Made by a program: the position numbers and the translations under genes. A DNA stretch of 64,000 bases from Solen grandis (Eukaryota; Mollusca; Bivalvia; Adapedonta; Solenidae): assembly GCA_021229015.1 (NCBI GenBank), contig CM037795.1, forward strand, positions 11,584,656-11,648,655, read 5' to 3'. The notes beneath the pieces are model-generated. The model did not search any database. It saw only the letters and a list, made by a program, of their open reading frames with translations, and was not told where the DNA came from. Positions 35,350 through 47,555 of the stretch are shown here, piece by piece (within the stretch, counting starts at the first letter, position 1; the number at the start of each line of letters is the position of its first letter).

Positions 35350-36870
35350 AGTTATTGTATGGCAACTCTGCCCATTTAAAATTATGAGGTATCAAAATTA
35401 AACATTGATACTTTTCTATAGAAAACTACTCAGACCTTGTTACAATTATGTTATAGCACACATTTTGCTATTCTATCCAAAGAGGATATACTGCTTTTGG
35501 GAGAATACTTGGCCTTTAAAACGACACAAATGCAGCTCTCTGTTTTCTGCGCTAGGCATTTTAAAGAGAGGCAAACAACAAAACCATAGCAGGCCAATTA
35601 ATCCCTATTTCATTAGGCGAGTTGAACATGGTCTGCAAAACCGGCATCGTTACATGAACTTATAGCCGTATCAGCATCAAACAGTATCTGTTGAACCTAG
35701 TAAATGTCATTAACTTATGATCTGCCTTATAGGTATGTGTAAACAACTAAGTAAAGAATGTGGTGTTCATTGTTTGTTTAAAATCTGTCAACGCATGTAA
35801 ATCTCAAATGCTATCGGGCGGATTTTTTCATTGATTTTTTCAAGCTAGATACACCCGAATAAGCTTTATTTTGTTTTGCTACATTTCTTTTTTTTTATTT
35901 TTGTTGCTTCTATTAAATGGGGAAAAAATGCAGTGATACAAAACATTTAGGACGGCCTCCGTTTAATGTGCTAATTAAATGTCTGATTTCTAAGCCGTAT
36001 TCACCCAACGGCAAACTTTGACGCGAAAGATATTTTTACGAAAATAAAAAGAAACAAAATAATTGCATACAGCCTTTTAGTGTATCACCCCTTTGTGTAT
36101 TCAAACCAGTAACAAGAAAACATACATGGCTTTATCTTTATTCCAACGCCTTGACGTCACCTAAAGTAAGCCGCAGAATATGTTGAAATATTGCAAAAAA
36201 TAAAACTTTAAGATGAAACATGCCAAAACCCCTGAGGACATGTGTTACTTTTAGACACTTTACTTTGTTTCCTAGTGCCTGTTTGCTTTCAATGTTTAAT
36301 CGTATTCCGATTTCGAAATATGTCTGGCAGATTTCAAATTCAAGTTTTGTACAGGGCTATCGGTTTTCAAGGAAACCATCGTTTATACGGATGAACACGT
36401 TGGTTTTGAGACAGTGTGTCGAGTTCCAACACTTCAAGTACCAATTGTCTCTTATAAGTACAGCAATTGCAAAGTTATTGGAAGTCAGTAGATAGCCATT
36501 TCAGACCCCCTGTTACACAGTTCTATCTCGCTGTGTCCACAATGACGTGTAGAAAAACATACCAGAGCGCCGTCAGTAACCGTTAAAACGCGTTCAGACT
36601 AAATCCTGGAGATGAAACGTACTTTCATGCAAATTTTGGTGTTGAAAATGGGAACTCTGGAATCTCTGATCTTATTTTTTAGTTCTTTCTTTCTTTATAT
36701 CTTGGCTTTAGATATATAACTTCCACGTACATGGCAGTTTGCATGGATTATATTACTTTTTATGAACATCGTTACCGATTAGTTCGTTAATATAATAACT
36801 GTCTGTCTACTTGTGTATCTATTTTTTGTTTATCAGAAAAAGTGACTTATTTATGTATACAATATGTTTA

Positions 36871-36909
<39 letters not shown>

Positions 36910-37820
36910 AGTTACTGTGAAAAATATATATATATATATTTCCATTGATAAAGGAAATGAAAAAGAAGTGGAAACATCGAAATAGGATTTCATATAATTT
37001 CGGAAAAAGTATTCCGATTTTAAAATACACAAAGGTTACATCGTGTTATTTTTAAGGAAGTTTCGGTAATAAAAATAATGTGCCGCAAAGCGAAATGTCA
37101 CCTTTAAGACTCCATACCTCAAGAATATTACCATCTTATTCAATTAAGCTAGAGGAAATGTAGCATTCTTCAAGAAAGAAAAGTTTTTATCAGTATGGAT
37201 GAAATCTTGGTTTGGAATAAAAAGGTTTGCAATTGTTTAAAAAAAAGAATGAAATTTAGCTCATACAAAATTGAAAATCATAAGATACTAAATTTCAAAA
37301 TGTGTGTGTGTGTGCGTCCTTAAGGGATTATGGATTATTTGATAGTGGAATGAATAAACTTTATAATTTGAAAAGGGAATCAAATATGATAATCAGACAT
37401 ATAATGGCAATTCTTTGAAACAATTTTAACTTAAGTTAATATGACTTCAACATCGAAAAATATTTCATAGTCTTATACCATTCCAGACAATTAATTGCGT
37501 GTAAGTTTGTAATTTTACGTCATTTCGAAGAGTTTTCTGTCATATTGCGTCGTCAATCTCTTTTCATGCGAAGGGAGACAAATGATTTCATTTCAAAAAC
37601 AGAAAACCCGGGCCCCATTTTCACAATTATTGATTTATATTCTGATTGATTGAGTATAAGTCATACTCAATTTTAAGTTAGTCGTGATACAAAATACATA
37701 AAGCGCTAAATTCCCGTTTAGATTAACTCAGATATGATTAATCTGCTTTTGGCTAGGTAAATGATTATGAAATCTGAACTCAATTCGAACCAACTTACTA
37801 TCGCAAGGATAGCCAACTTG
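35350..37820. other. Gene-free stretch with microsatellites
   Basis: About 35458-35520 is a copy of the GCACACATTTTG..GGGCCTTTAAA repeat noted at 24219 and 50203. A (GT)n(GA)n microsatellite is at 36876-36908 and (TA)n follows at 36924-36940. The 91-codon frame at 36220-36495 has no recognisable motif. Confidence 0.4.
36876..36940 (+). repeat. (TG)n(GA)n and (TA)n microsatellites
   Basis: TGTGTGTGTGTG runs into GAGAGAGAGA for about 20 more bases, then after a short spacer comes ATATATATATAT. Confidence 0.85.
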
Positions 37821-37822
37821 AA

Positions 37823-37905
37823 GTGCGCCGACCAGGATTCGAACCAATGACGTCGAGGCTAAATACTCGTAAGTGTAAGTCAATGACCGCTCGGCAACGG
37901 AAGGC
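37823..37905 (-). repeat. tRNA-derived SINE head
   Basis: On the minus strand TTGCCGAGCGGTC (A box) and GGTTCGAATCC (B box) are followed by TGGTCGGCGCACTTC. The long spacing resembles Leu/Ser-type tRNAs. There is no clean acceptor stem. A GA-rich run (37906-37935) abuts its 5' side. Confidence 0.55.
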
Positions 37906-38714
37906 AAGAGAGAGAGAAAGAGAGAAAGAGAGAGGGGGGGATATCAAACTTAATTATAGAATATTGAATGAGTTTATAACAGAGTATTAAATCTTCAAAA
38001 AATATGATGGTAATGTTAACATGTATGCAAATTCAGGGAATTTAACTAGGAATTTAGCTAGGAATTTAGCTAGTATATTTGATATTGTCAGCTGTATCAG
38101 CCTAGTACCCAAAACGTCAGAAGAATTTATATTGTTTCCTTAACGTCCCAGGAGTATGGGGATTTTGTTAAACTTCACGCTTTGTGTTGAAGTCTGAATT
38201 ATTCCCAAATTGTCATTTCAGGAATGTTACTTTTCTTTAGAGATTTGGCTGCAGGCGATTTAAAGCACCGTAACAGTGTTATAAGGTTCGAAAATCAAAT
38301 AAAGTGGAGTTCGGTTGCCCTGGTAACACGGCTGCGATCGACTTTTGCTACCTTGATCTACATGAAAACTGCCAGAGAAATGAGATATATTGGCACTTCA
38401 GGTGTGTTTAAATACAGGGACGTCAAGAATTGGATCTTTCTTATACCAAAGCGGAATGTAGAAGATAGGAGACTGAAATAAAAACTCGACTATGCTTAAT
38501 ATCAAATTGTTGAACGCATATTTTGAAATTTTAAACAAGTGTTTATAATGGAAGTCATTCATTTCATAAAATTCGTCAGAACAATAACGTCTAAGAACCA
38601 AAACTCAAATATCCATGTATATTAATTTATTTCGTGCTTGGGTTGAAATAAGACGTGCAGTAGTTACAAAAATGTATGCAAAATGCGTAACTGCATACGC
38701 AATAGATATGGATA

Positions 38715-38750
38715 CACAGGCACAAACGCGCGCGCGCGCACATGCGCTCC
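38715..38750 (+). repeat. Alternating purine-pyrimidine tract (CG/CA)
   Basis: ACGCGCGCGCGCGCACATGCGC is a short alternating tract, the type of sequence able to adopt left-handed DNA. Confidence 0.6.
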
Positions 38751-39187
38751 ATGTGCTTTCTCTATTCTTTAAACAAGCTCCATAAAAAATGCGAGGTAAT
38801 ACTTTTTATCGTTAATTTAGGTTATCCATCCATCAATAAATTGTGATCATGGTCCGTGATCGTGCGAATTTTGTAGTAAATGCAAGCTTTTATAGACTTT
38901 GAGTAAAATGGGATGCTTGCATTTGCACTGAAATTTTTTACGCATTTGAAGAAATTTAATGATGGGTGGATTATCTTATAAAGAATACTTAAATGTGTAA
39001 AAAGTGTACATATACCTACCTCACCTATATTTTCTAACATCGGCATGTTTCTACTGGTCTATGCAACACCTTTTTACAATATTTCTAAACATTCAAACAG
39101 TTGACAAATACCGGTTTGAACAGACTAAGAATGTTGGACACGGTTTTCCCGCTGTTTAAGAGATATTATGGGTTCTTTTCTGACACC

Positions 39188-39262
39188 CCTGATCCAGAAG
39201 GCACACGTGGTATGACATCATAACCCTTGGTCCAGAAGGCACACGTGGTATGACATCATAAC
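39188..39262 (+). repeat. Two-copy tandem repeat, about 39 bp
   Basis: TCCAGAAGGCACACGTGGTA then TGACATCATAAC occurs twice, separated by CCTTGG. Each copy includes a CACGTG E-box core and a TGACATCA (CRE-like) octamer; any regulatory role is speculative. Confidence 0.85.
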
Positions 39263-39659
39263 AATCAAAATAACTACCCTACGTTGAAACAAACTTATAA
39301 GAATTCGCTAAAATTAGAGAGTACGTTCTGCAAACAAATTAATGCACAGGTAACATGAATTGCAAAGAAATATATTAATAATGCGATTGCGGTATGAGAC
39401 CCGAATATAAACCGTCAGAACAAGTTTCCCTCTGTCCTCTGTCAAAACTGCAATTTATAAGTCTGCTGATCGTGCAGATTCAGGCATCCTTTTACCACAT
39501 TGTTTGTGTATATCATTTTCAGTTTTCAAAATAGTATTTTAAGTGGCGCAGGTTCTGAAAAAAGGGTATGTCACTAATGGTTCTAAAAAACTTATTGTGC
39601 TGAAGATATTCAATTAGCTTTTATCAGAAGAAGCGCATGAGGAATGGTTTCTTAAGAAG

Positions 39660-40545
39660 TGCATTTATTCAGTTCTGACTGCCTAATACAAAAACCTTTG
39701 TCCCCGCGACTTCATTTTATCACATGTATGAAGCTCTCTCCTGACTCAATTCTCTGTAAAGTGCATCACTTGAAAACTGACTTAAGTATAGAAAACGTGT
39801 TTTTATTAATGTTTGGGGATTTGCTATTGAATTATTTTGTTATGGACTATTTTGGTCCTAATTTAATTTATGTACCTTTTGTAATGACAAAGAAGAAACA
39901 CTTCTACACATATACTGGAAATGCCGTTTTATAAAAGCTTTGTTAGTTTTAGAAATTATAAACAAAATATTTTGAAAGTTAATAGTTTTGAGAAAGACAT
40001 TGATAGTAAGTTGATTATTTTAGGTTCAGAAGAAAGAACAAATGAATATGTTATATCTTTTTAGAATATAAAAGATACTATTTATCTATGTAAGATAAAG
40101 AATATAAAACCATCAATTGCAGGATTGAAATCATGTCTTAAATTTTCATATAACATTTCTAATGATATAATACTCAATATTTCAGTATCCAAAAACCGAT
40201 CGATTGTACAATTATTCTTTTTATTATTAACATGTACCTGAATATATTTTTGTATTTACGATGTTATGAAGGCTGATAGCTTTTGTTATAAAGACTAAAT
40301 ATATATAACAGTATAAGATATTATGCTAAGAATGTAACATGTTCCAAAGAAAAACAAACTTTTATTAAATCAAAAAATGCTTACATCACATTTACATATC
40401 ATATGTTTTAATTATGCTTTATATTATGTGCATATATATCTACATTGTATGTGTATCTATGTGACAATATTGTAAGGTGAACTACAGGTTAGTTCCCCGA
40501 CCTGCTGTCACCGATGACGGGGATAATAAAAGTTTGAAAAAAAAA
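39660..40545 (+). mobile_element. 3' fragment of a Tx1/L1-like LINE
   Basis: The ORF2 C-terminal zinc-knuckle-like motif is read at 39871-39924: CTFCNDKEETLLHIYWKC, a C-x2-C..H-x4-C pattern. A second frame near 40090-40200 continues with KIKNIKPSIAGLKSCLKF, also typical of these tails. Frameshifts and stops break the coding sequence. The 3' end is at about 40545 after GGGGATAATAAAAGTTTG and a run of nine A. The reverse transcriptase palm is absent. Confidence 0.75.
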
Positions 40546-40837
40546 TGGTCCGAAAAAGCATAACAGAAATAAAAATTGCAACACAAGTGGCATAATTCTA
40601 TGGGAAGCTGTCATTGTACTCTGCATTACTATAGGATTAATTTTATAGTGTCCAATTATTTGACGATCTGATGTAAAGACTCATTCGGTATTCGGGATTT
40701 AGTGATTTAGTTATTGTGTATAACCGATATATCTCATTATTAAAATGACTGTAATAAAACATAATAAAAATAAATGAAATAATTATACCACATTCAGGTT
40801 GTTTCATTGTTTTCAGTGGAATATGTCAAGAAAAGAA

Positions 40838-41083
40838 GGGGCCGCCGTGGCCGAGCGGTTACAGTCTAGGACTACAAATCTCTCAGCCCCTCACCGCTGT
40901 GGGTTCGAATCCCGGTAGGGACTTCGGATTTTTCATGTGAGGAAGCCTTCCAGCTGGCTTGCGGTAGGTCGGTGGTTCTACCCGAGTACCTCTGTCTACT
41001 TGGTGTCTTCCTCCACCTGTAATTAGCTGGACGTCGCTATATGATTGAAATACTATCGCAGCGACGGTAAACCCAAATACAAC
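40838..41083 (+). mobile_element. MetaSINE-like element with target duplication
   Basis: Full-length looking: GGGGCCGCCGTGGCCGAGCG head, GTGGGTTCGAATCCC B box, ATGTGAGGAAGCCTTCCAGC core, GGTTCTACCCGAGTACC, TAATTAGCTGGACGTCGCTA and GACGGTAAACCCAAAT. CAAGAAAAGAA occurs at 40827-40837 and 41084-41094 as a perfect 11-bp target duplication. Confidence 0.93.
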
Positions 41084-41099
41084 CAAGAAAAGAAACAAG

Positions 41100-42380
41100 G
41101 AAGATAAAATACGGGAAAAGTGATCAAGTTATGGTTTTCAGACGTGGAAACATATTAATTCCACTCATGATTTTCATGCATTTTGAGCTTTTAATTCGAC
41201 GGCTAAGTGTAACAAGGTCGTAAATGCAAATTGATTATTTTCGGGGAACTGAAAAAGATGTTTAATACAAACAGTTGTTTAAGTTCTTTAATCGTATTTT
41301 GCAAGAAACTAATCAATTTATACACTGATATATGGTGTTTTTTTTTAAAGTAGTTTCAGTCCAAATAGTACTTTAAATGACATTTTTATTTACAAGTTAC
41401 ATTATTTAGACGACCCAGTGCAACAAAGTCGTAAATGCCAATTGATAACTTTCGGAAAAAAGAAAACTGTCTACAAATAGTTTTAAGTTAATTAATCATG
41501 TCTGGCATGCAATGTAGCAAATACACTAAATGTATGATGTGCTTTTTAAGTATTTCATCCGTAATTGTGCTTTAAATGAGACAAATTCAGATACAACCAT
41601 CCATTAAGTGTAGGTTGTATGTACCGGTTCAGACCTTTATCATTCTGTGTTCAGTCCTGTATGAATTGAAGGTTACATTTATCAACGACATTCAATTTTA
41701 ATTAAGAACTAATTAGATTATATTCCTTAGAATCTATTTCTCAATTGGTGTAGTTATGATAGAAGATTTATCAAGATCAAATATATATGGAATAACATGT
41801 ACTTCAATCTTCGGTTTTATGGTATGGAAACATTAGAATTGGAATAATGATGTTAAAGTGACGTACTTAGCTAACTTATGTGGTAGTGTCTAAATGTCTT
41901 AAAAGTAATTGTTGTATTTTAAAGCCAATTATTTTCGTGTTTTTTTTGTTTTTTTTGTTTTTTTGTTGTTGTTTTGTTTTGTTTCTTTTGTACAAACAGA
42001 TGCAATATAGTCATTTTGTTTTGGTTTAAGAATATAGGGAATATAGTACCAAACATCGAGTTGAAATTAAATGAAGTTGCTTGCCCAAAATATTGAGTTA
42101 TCTGCCATTAAAAATGACTGTAAGGACAAAAAACAACAACTCACTTTCAGGGGCAGATTACTTAACAATTAGAATGGTGACCCCCCCCCCCCCCCCCCCC
42201 CCCCCAATTATTTTTAGCATAAATTTGGTTCTAGTGTAATTTTCTATAATAATGCAAAGTTTTAGAAAATTATCATGACTGTTTTAATTTTCCTTCTTTG
42301 TCTTTATAGTAAATAACTGCACTGTGCACGTGTTTGAGCATCGAAGATGCATGATTCTATGTTTCGGCGACATTAATCCC
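41100..42380. other. Gene-free stretch
   Basis: Two related blocks lie here: TTTAATTCGACGGCTAAGTGTAACAAGGTCGTAAATGC at 41190 and ATTTAGACGACCCAGTGCAACAAAGTCGTAAATGC at 41403, a diverged 210-bp-spaced repeat. A C homopolymer of about 26 bases is at 42180-42205. No coding sequence is seen. Confidence 0.45.
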
Positions 42381-42384
42381 GAAA

Positions 42385-42475
42385 GCAACGTCCAGTTTAT
42401 AGTCCCGGGAAAGCCGGTATAAAACACCAACCTACTGCAAACCAGCTGAAATGTTTCCTCACCGGATACTCTGCA
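42385..42475 (-). repeat. Degenerate MetaSINE-like fragment
   Basis: On the minus strand TGAGGAAACATTTCAGCTGG, then TTTGCAGTAGGTTGGTGTTT and AAACTGGACGTTGC, follow the same order as the SINE core and 3' body, with many substitutions. Confidence 0.55.
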
Positions 42476-42939
42476 AGTCTATCTATCTGCGACAGAAATC
42501 CATTTTTAATTTGTGACCCCGCGCCTGAGTAAGCAAACATGTACGCTCGATCTAATAAGACAACAATTGAATTGGGAAGTAATCCGCCTCTTGTCATCAA
42601 ATACCGGCACTAAGTGCTCTTTCCCACTGCCTTGCACGGTCATTTTGTGCGGTATTGGCTTTGTCGAGATAAAAAATAAGGCGATTTGTTTTTGTTTCCA
42701 TAAATTGATCACTTAGAACAACAGTCATGACCTCTTTAACACTTGAACCTTCTAATTACCATGGCATTCATGAGAATTGTTTTTTCGATCAATACCAGCA
42801 CTTTAAATCACCCTAATTAGTGTTCAATAACTAGGACGAGACGAGGATGACACTTGCTACATTCATTCATTCATACATTAAAAACATTGGTGAAATTACA
42901 CGTAAAATAAAACGGTCATTATTGAAAAAGAAATCATGA

Positions 42940-44081
42940 ATGATCTCTACAGATACTCAGGTAGGAGAAGTTCATCTCTCTCAACAACCGGGGGATATAA
43001 ATGGCGGGCAAAATGGCGACGACGCTATGTACAATCAACCGTCAGACCCCACTGACGATGAGGGTGAATGGACAGTAAAGCAGGATAGGAAGCGTCCCCG
43101 TTTGAGCTCGTCTCAGTCTCAGTTTTCTGTTAAAAACTTCAAATCCCTATCAGTTAATGACAAACTTGATGCATTGTTTTCTGAGATGATGGGTGTGAGG
43201 GAGAGTGTAGACAAATGTGTAGCTCTACAGAGCAGAGTGAGTAATATTGAGTCACACTTAAATGAACACGATGATAAACTGACACTGTTACAATACAAGT
43301 CCATAGACCTAGAGGCCCGCAGCAGGCGAAACAATTTACTTATTGCCGGTATTCCCGAGTCTTTTGACGAGGACTGTCTGTACAAAATCAGGAACTTTCT
43401 TAAAGACAATCTTGATATCTGCCCCTGTCCAGCCATCCCAGGATCCACCGCCTTGGTCCATACCGCAGGGGCAAGATAAGACCCATCATTGCCTATTTTC
43501 TCGATTATCGGGACACTGAATTGGTATTGTCTAAAGCACGCAGGTTAGCGGGCACTGACTTTCACATTAACAGGGATTATCCCAGAGAAATTTCTGATGC
43601 TAGAAAGCAGCTTTGGCCAGAAATGAAAAAACTAAAGCAAGCCTATCCTGAACGAAAGATCACCATGGCATTCCCGGCGAAGATTGTGATTGACGGTAAT
43701 GTCTATGCAGACATGTTCCCTAAATGGAACCTCATTCTCAAGGGTGATCGTGTAAAGGTTGAACGTCCGGCATTCACACAGCACGCACAGTGGCAAGTTG
43801 ACCCTATACGCCAGACCGTTAAATCTTCAACTGTTCCACGTGACAGCCAGACAAAACACAGCCACGCTTCAGCCAGCCCTCGCAGTTCACGATCAGGCAT
43901 GGACCGCCGTAGCGGCAGGCCACAATCAACGTCACCACGAGCAGCGGGTGGACAAAGACGTAGAGCACCTAGTAGAACTCGGTCCGACCACGCTTCACGG
44001 GCGGGTCCAACTCAGTCCTTCCGTCCATGGGACACTGACCATTCAAATCAGTCCAACGTCACTGCAGGCGTTTTTCATTAG
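42940..44081 (+). pseudogene. LINE ORF1 (L1/Tx1-type RNA-binding protein), one frameshift
   Basis: The first frame (42940-43479, ATG start) has an acidic N-terminus, a WTVKQDRKRPR basic stretch, a heptad-like region (about residues 80-125) and LEARSRRNNLLIAGIPES, which begins the RRM-like domain of L1-type ORF1 proteins. The second frame (43521 on, open back to about 43455) continues with DTELVLSKARRLAGTDFHIN and LWPEMKKLKQAYP, then a Ser/Arg-rich basic tail. One base gained or lost near 43440-43455 separates them. The frame ends with TAG at 44079-44081. Confidence 0.8.
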
Positions 44082-47000
44082 GACACTTGGGGGATAACAG
44101 CAACATCTGAAAAAAATAAAAACAATTATAATGCAAATGAAATTAAACAAAATGACTTAAATATATGTGCCTTAAATGTAAATGGACTTAAAAGAAAATT
44201 ACAATATCCTGATTTTATTGATTACATTAACCAATTCGACATTTTTTGTATTTCTGAAACGCATATTGATGACTCTGATATTGTAGATATAGATGGATAC
44301 GATTTTATAGCAAAGCACAGGTCCCAATTGTACAAACGTAAGTCCGGAGGTATTGGCATATATATACGAAAATGTTTAAGTCCTTACATCAAAGTTATTG
44401 ATTCCGACTGTGAATACATTTTGTGGATACAAATAAATAATCATCAATCCTTTTCAGAATACCCGATCATTGTGGGTGCAGTATATATTCCACCTGAGGG
44501 TTCAAGATTCCTTAATAATGATCATCTATTTAAATTTGAAAATGAAATAAATGAAAAATGCTCGACATTTAAACATGTACTCATAATAGGAGATACAAAC
44601 TGCAGAACTGCATGTCTGTCCGATTTTTTACCCTCCGATCCAACATTTGACGATATATTTGATATAGATAATGAAAGCATAGAGTTCTTGAATAAATACA
44701 CTGTCCTGGAAAATTTAGAAATTCCTCTGGAGAGGTGTTCCAAAGATCACAGATCTAATACAAATGGTATACGATTAATTGAAATATGTAGAGTAAATAA
44801 TCTATTCATTTTAAATGGCAGAATGCACAAGGACAAAAACATTGGCGCTTACACATTCAGAGATAAGTCTGTAATAGATTATGCGATAGCTACCCCTGAT
44901 CTTTTCCCTTTCGTAACTAATTTCGAAGTAACTGAAACGGACGCAATTCACTCCGATGGGCATAATTTAATTCGTCTTAATATTCACTTTTTCGCTGATC
45001 GCAAAAGAGAAAGTACTAATAATAACAGGACATCGAAACCAGCATGGAAACCAGAGCTATCTAACATGTTTATAAACAATTTAGATGAAAACAAAATAGC
45101 CTCACTTACAAGTACTTTTATTAACGAAGATCCTACGCCTACCTTAATAAATCATGTTACAGATGAGATATCGTCAATATTCAGCGAGGCTGCAAACACT
45201 ACTTTCCCTACCAAGAGTAATACTAAATCTTTTAGCAACTCCAAAAATAACAACAAACCATGGTTTGGAGTACAGTGTAATAGAGCTAGAACACATTATC
45301 ATAAGGCTAAAGATCTATACCGAAGGCACCCGACTAATGACAATAAGGTAAATTTACGTAACGCTAGTAAACAGTATAAAAGAACGATGAATTTCCATAT
45401 TAAAAAATACCAAAAACAAACTCAAGATAAACTAAGGCGCCTAAATGACAAAAACCCAAAACAATATTGGAAAATCTTAAAAATTACATCGAAAAATAAT
45501 GAACATGAAACTCCCTCTTTAAGCGAATTTTTCGAACATTTTAAATCAATAAATACGGATAATATTGATGACGAAATTACATTTAATGACCCATTCATAT
45601 CATCGAACGACTATCTGAATTTCCCAATAACTGAATTCGAGATAATAAAGTGTAATACAGAATCTAAAAAATGCAAAATCATCAAGTCCCTATGATAACA
45701 TACTAAATGAGTATATCAAAGCAACGAAAAATATAATGCTCCCTCTCTATGTTAGGCTATTTAACTCTGTATTTGATACTGGATACCTCCCGAATTCGTG
45801 GTTGGAAGGTTACATTGTTCCCATTTATAAAAACAAAGGTGACCCTACAGATGTTAATAATTACCGCCCTATAACAATACTAAGCTGTCTTGGTAAAGTT
45901 TTTACATCTATACTTAATATCAGGCTATGTACTTTTCTGGAAGATAATAACATACTTAATGAAAATCAAGCTGGTTTCAGGAAGAGCTTCTCGTGTTCAG
46001 ATCATATTTTCTCTTTATACTCTTTAATAGAAATAATGAAAAAACAGAAAAAGAAATTATTTTGTGCTTTCGTAGATTTTTCGCAAGCTTTCGATAAGGT
46101 ATGGAGGGCGGGACTTTGGCATAAAATCTTACAATACTCAGTCGATGGCAAATTCTTTAATGTGATCTATAATATGTATAAACATATCAAGTCTTGCGTT
46201 TCACAAAACGGTACATTTTCTAATACTTTCGAGTCTCAAATTGGTGTAAGACAAGGTGAAAATTTGTCACCAGTACTATTTTCATTGTTTTTGAACGACT
46301 TGCAAATGTACTTACATGAACGTGGTGCAATCGGTATAAAGCTTGACGACAATGAAGATTTATCACAGTGGCTTAAACTGTTGGTCTTGCTTTATGCGGA
46401 TGACACTATTATCATTTCTGATTCTGCCGATGACTTCCAGAATAGCCTAGACATCTTCCATGAATATTGCTGTAAATGGCACCTGAAAGTAAATATAAAT
46501 AAAACCAAGGTTATAGTATTTGGAGCTAGACATTTAAGAAATATAAACTTTAAACTTGGAACTCAAATGCTAGATTTTACTGATCAATATCACTATTTAG
46601 GTGTTACTTTTCTAGTAATGGTTCCTTTCTAAAAGCTCGTAAACACGTTTCTCAACAAGCAAATAAAGCACTTCATTTACTTTTCATGAGAGCTCGTAAC
46701 GCTGATTTACCCATTGATCTAACTGTAAAACTATTTGACCACACTGTCCTTCCAATATTATTGTATGGCTCCGAAATTTTTGGCTATGAAAATCTCGACA
46801 TAATAGAAAGAGTTCACAATAACTTTCTTCGCAAAATTACCAAAGCACGTAAATCCACGCCCATCTCATTCTTGCACGGAGAACTTGGCAGATACCCAAT
46901 TTCCATTGTAGTACAAACTCGTATGATCTCCTTCTGGGTGCGTCTCATAACTGGAAACAGAAACAAGATTAGCTATAAATTATATAAGTACATGATATCT

Positions 47001-47555
47001 AAAAGTAGTGAACAATTCAAATGGATAGAGAAAATTAAAAATATTCTTACATCGATCGGAAGACCAGATTTGTGGTTAAATCAAGAATATATTACTAACA
47101 AGAATTTAAACAAAGATATTATTCAAACACTAACAGACCAATATAAACAGAAATGGCATGACAGTTTACAACACTCTAATAAAGGGGTTATTTACAGTGC
47201 TTTTAAAACTACTTATGAACTTGAAAAATATTTTACTATTTTAAATCAAAATGCAGCAATTAATTTCTTTAAATTTCGAACAGCTAATCATCACTTACCA
47301 ATAGAGTCAGGTCGGTACGATGGAACACCTCTCCAGGATAGGAAATGTACCCTCTGTAGTACAGACAGCGTCGGGGATGAAAGTCACTATCTTCTTTATT
47401 GCAACTATTTTAACGGTGCAAGAAATAAATTCCTTTGTCAATTCATACATAACGCAACAGACTCAAACTCTCTATTGTCAAGTAAAGATCCGTGTACTTT
47501 AAGAAATCTAACCAAATTCATTCGAGAGATAATGCAACGGTTCAGTCAAAATTAA
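44082..47555 (+). pseudogene. LINE ORF2: endonuclease and reverse transcriptase, two frameshifts
   Basis: The frame is open from the codon right after the ORF1 stop. Endonuclease motifs: NICALNVNGLK, ISETHI (metal-binding Glu), LIIGDTNCR (Asp/Asn pair) and IHSDGHNLI (catalytic His). One base is gained or lost near 45668-45672. The next frame carries reverse transcriptase motifs FVDFSQAFDKVW (first Asp), GVRQGENLSP and LLYADDTIII (double Asp). A second single-base break, in a T run near 46610, precedes the thumb/C-terminal part (46640-47555), with VLPILLYGSEI and a cysteine cluster CTLCSTDSVGDESHYLLYC. There is no in-frame ATG before 44823, inside the endonuclease. With only three single-base lesions overall it is a young or recently active copy. 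Confidence 0.87.

Larger units (their letters stand above)
37940..39655. other. Gene-free stretch
   Basis: It holds a (CG)n stretch at 38729-38742 and a 39-bp tandem duplication at about 39188-39262. The 85-codon frame at 38224-38481 shows no domain and is not supported as a gene. Confidence 0.4.

Noticed and set aside
36220..36495. 91-codon plus-strand frame
   Set aside because: No motif and composition like surrounding sequence.
38224..38481. Possible small gene of 85 codons
   Set aside because: Not preceded by recognisable promoter or splice context, no domain, isolated within repeats.
40839..41098. 71-codon minus-strand frame in the SINE
   Set aside because: Translation of a tRNA-derived SINE; recurs wherever the SINE does.
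43759..44097. 112-codon frame overlapping LINE ORF1
   Set aside because: Out of frame with the Ser/Arg-rich ORF1 tail; no independent support.
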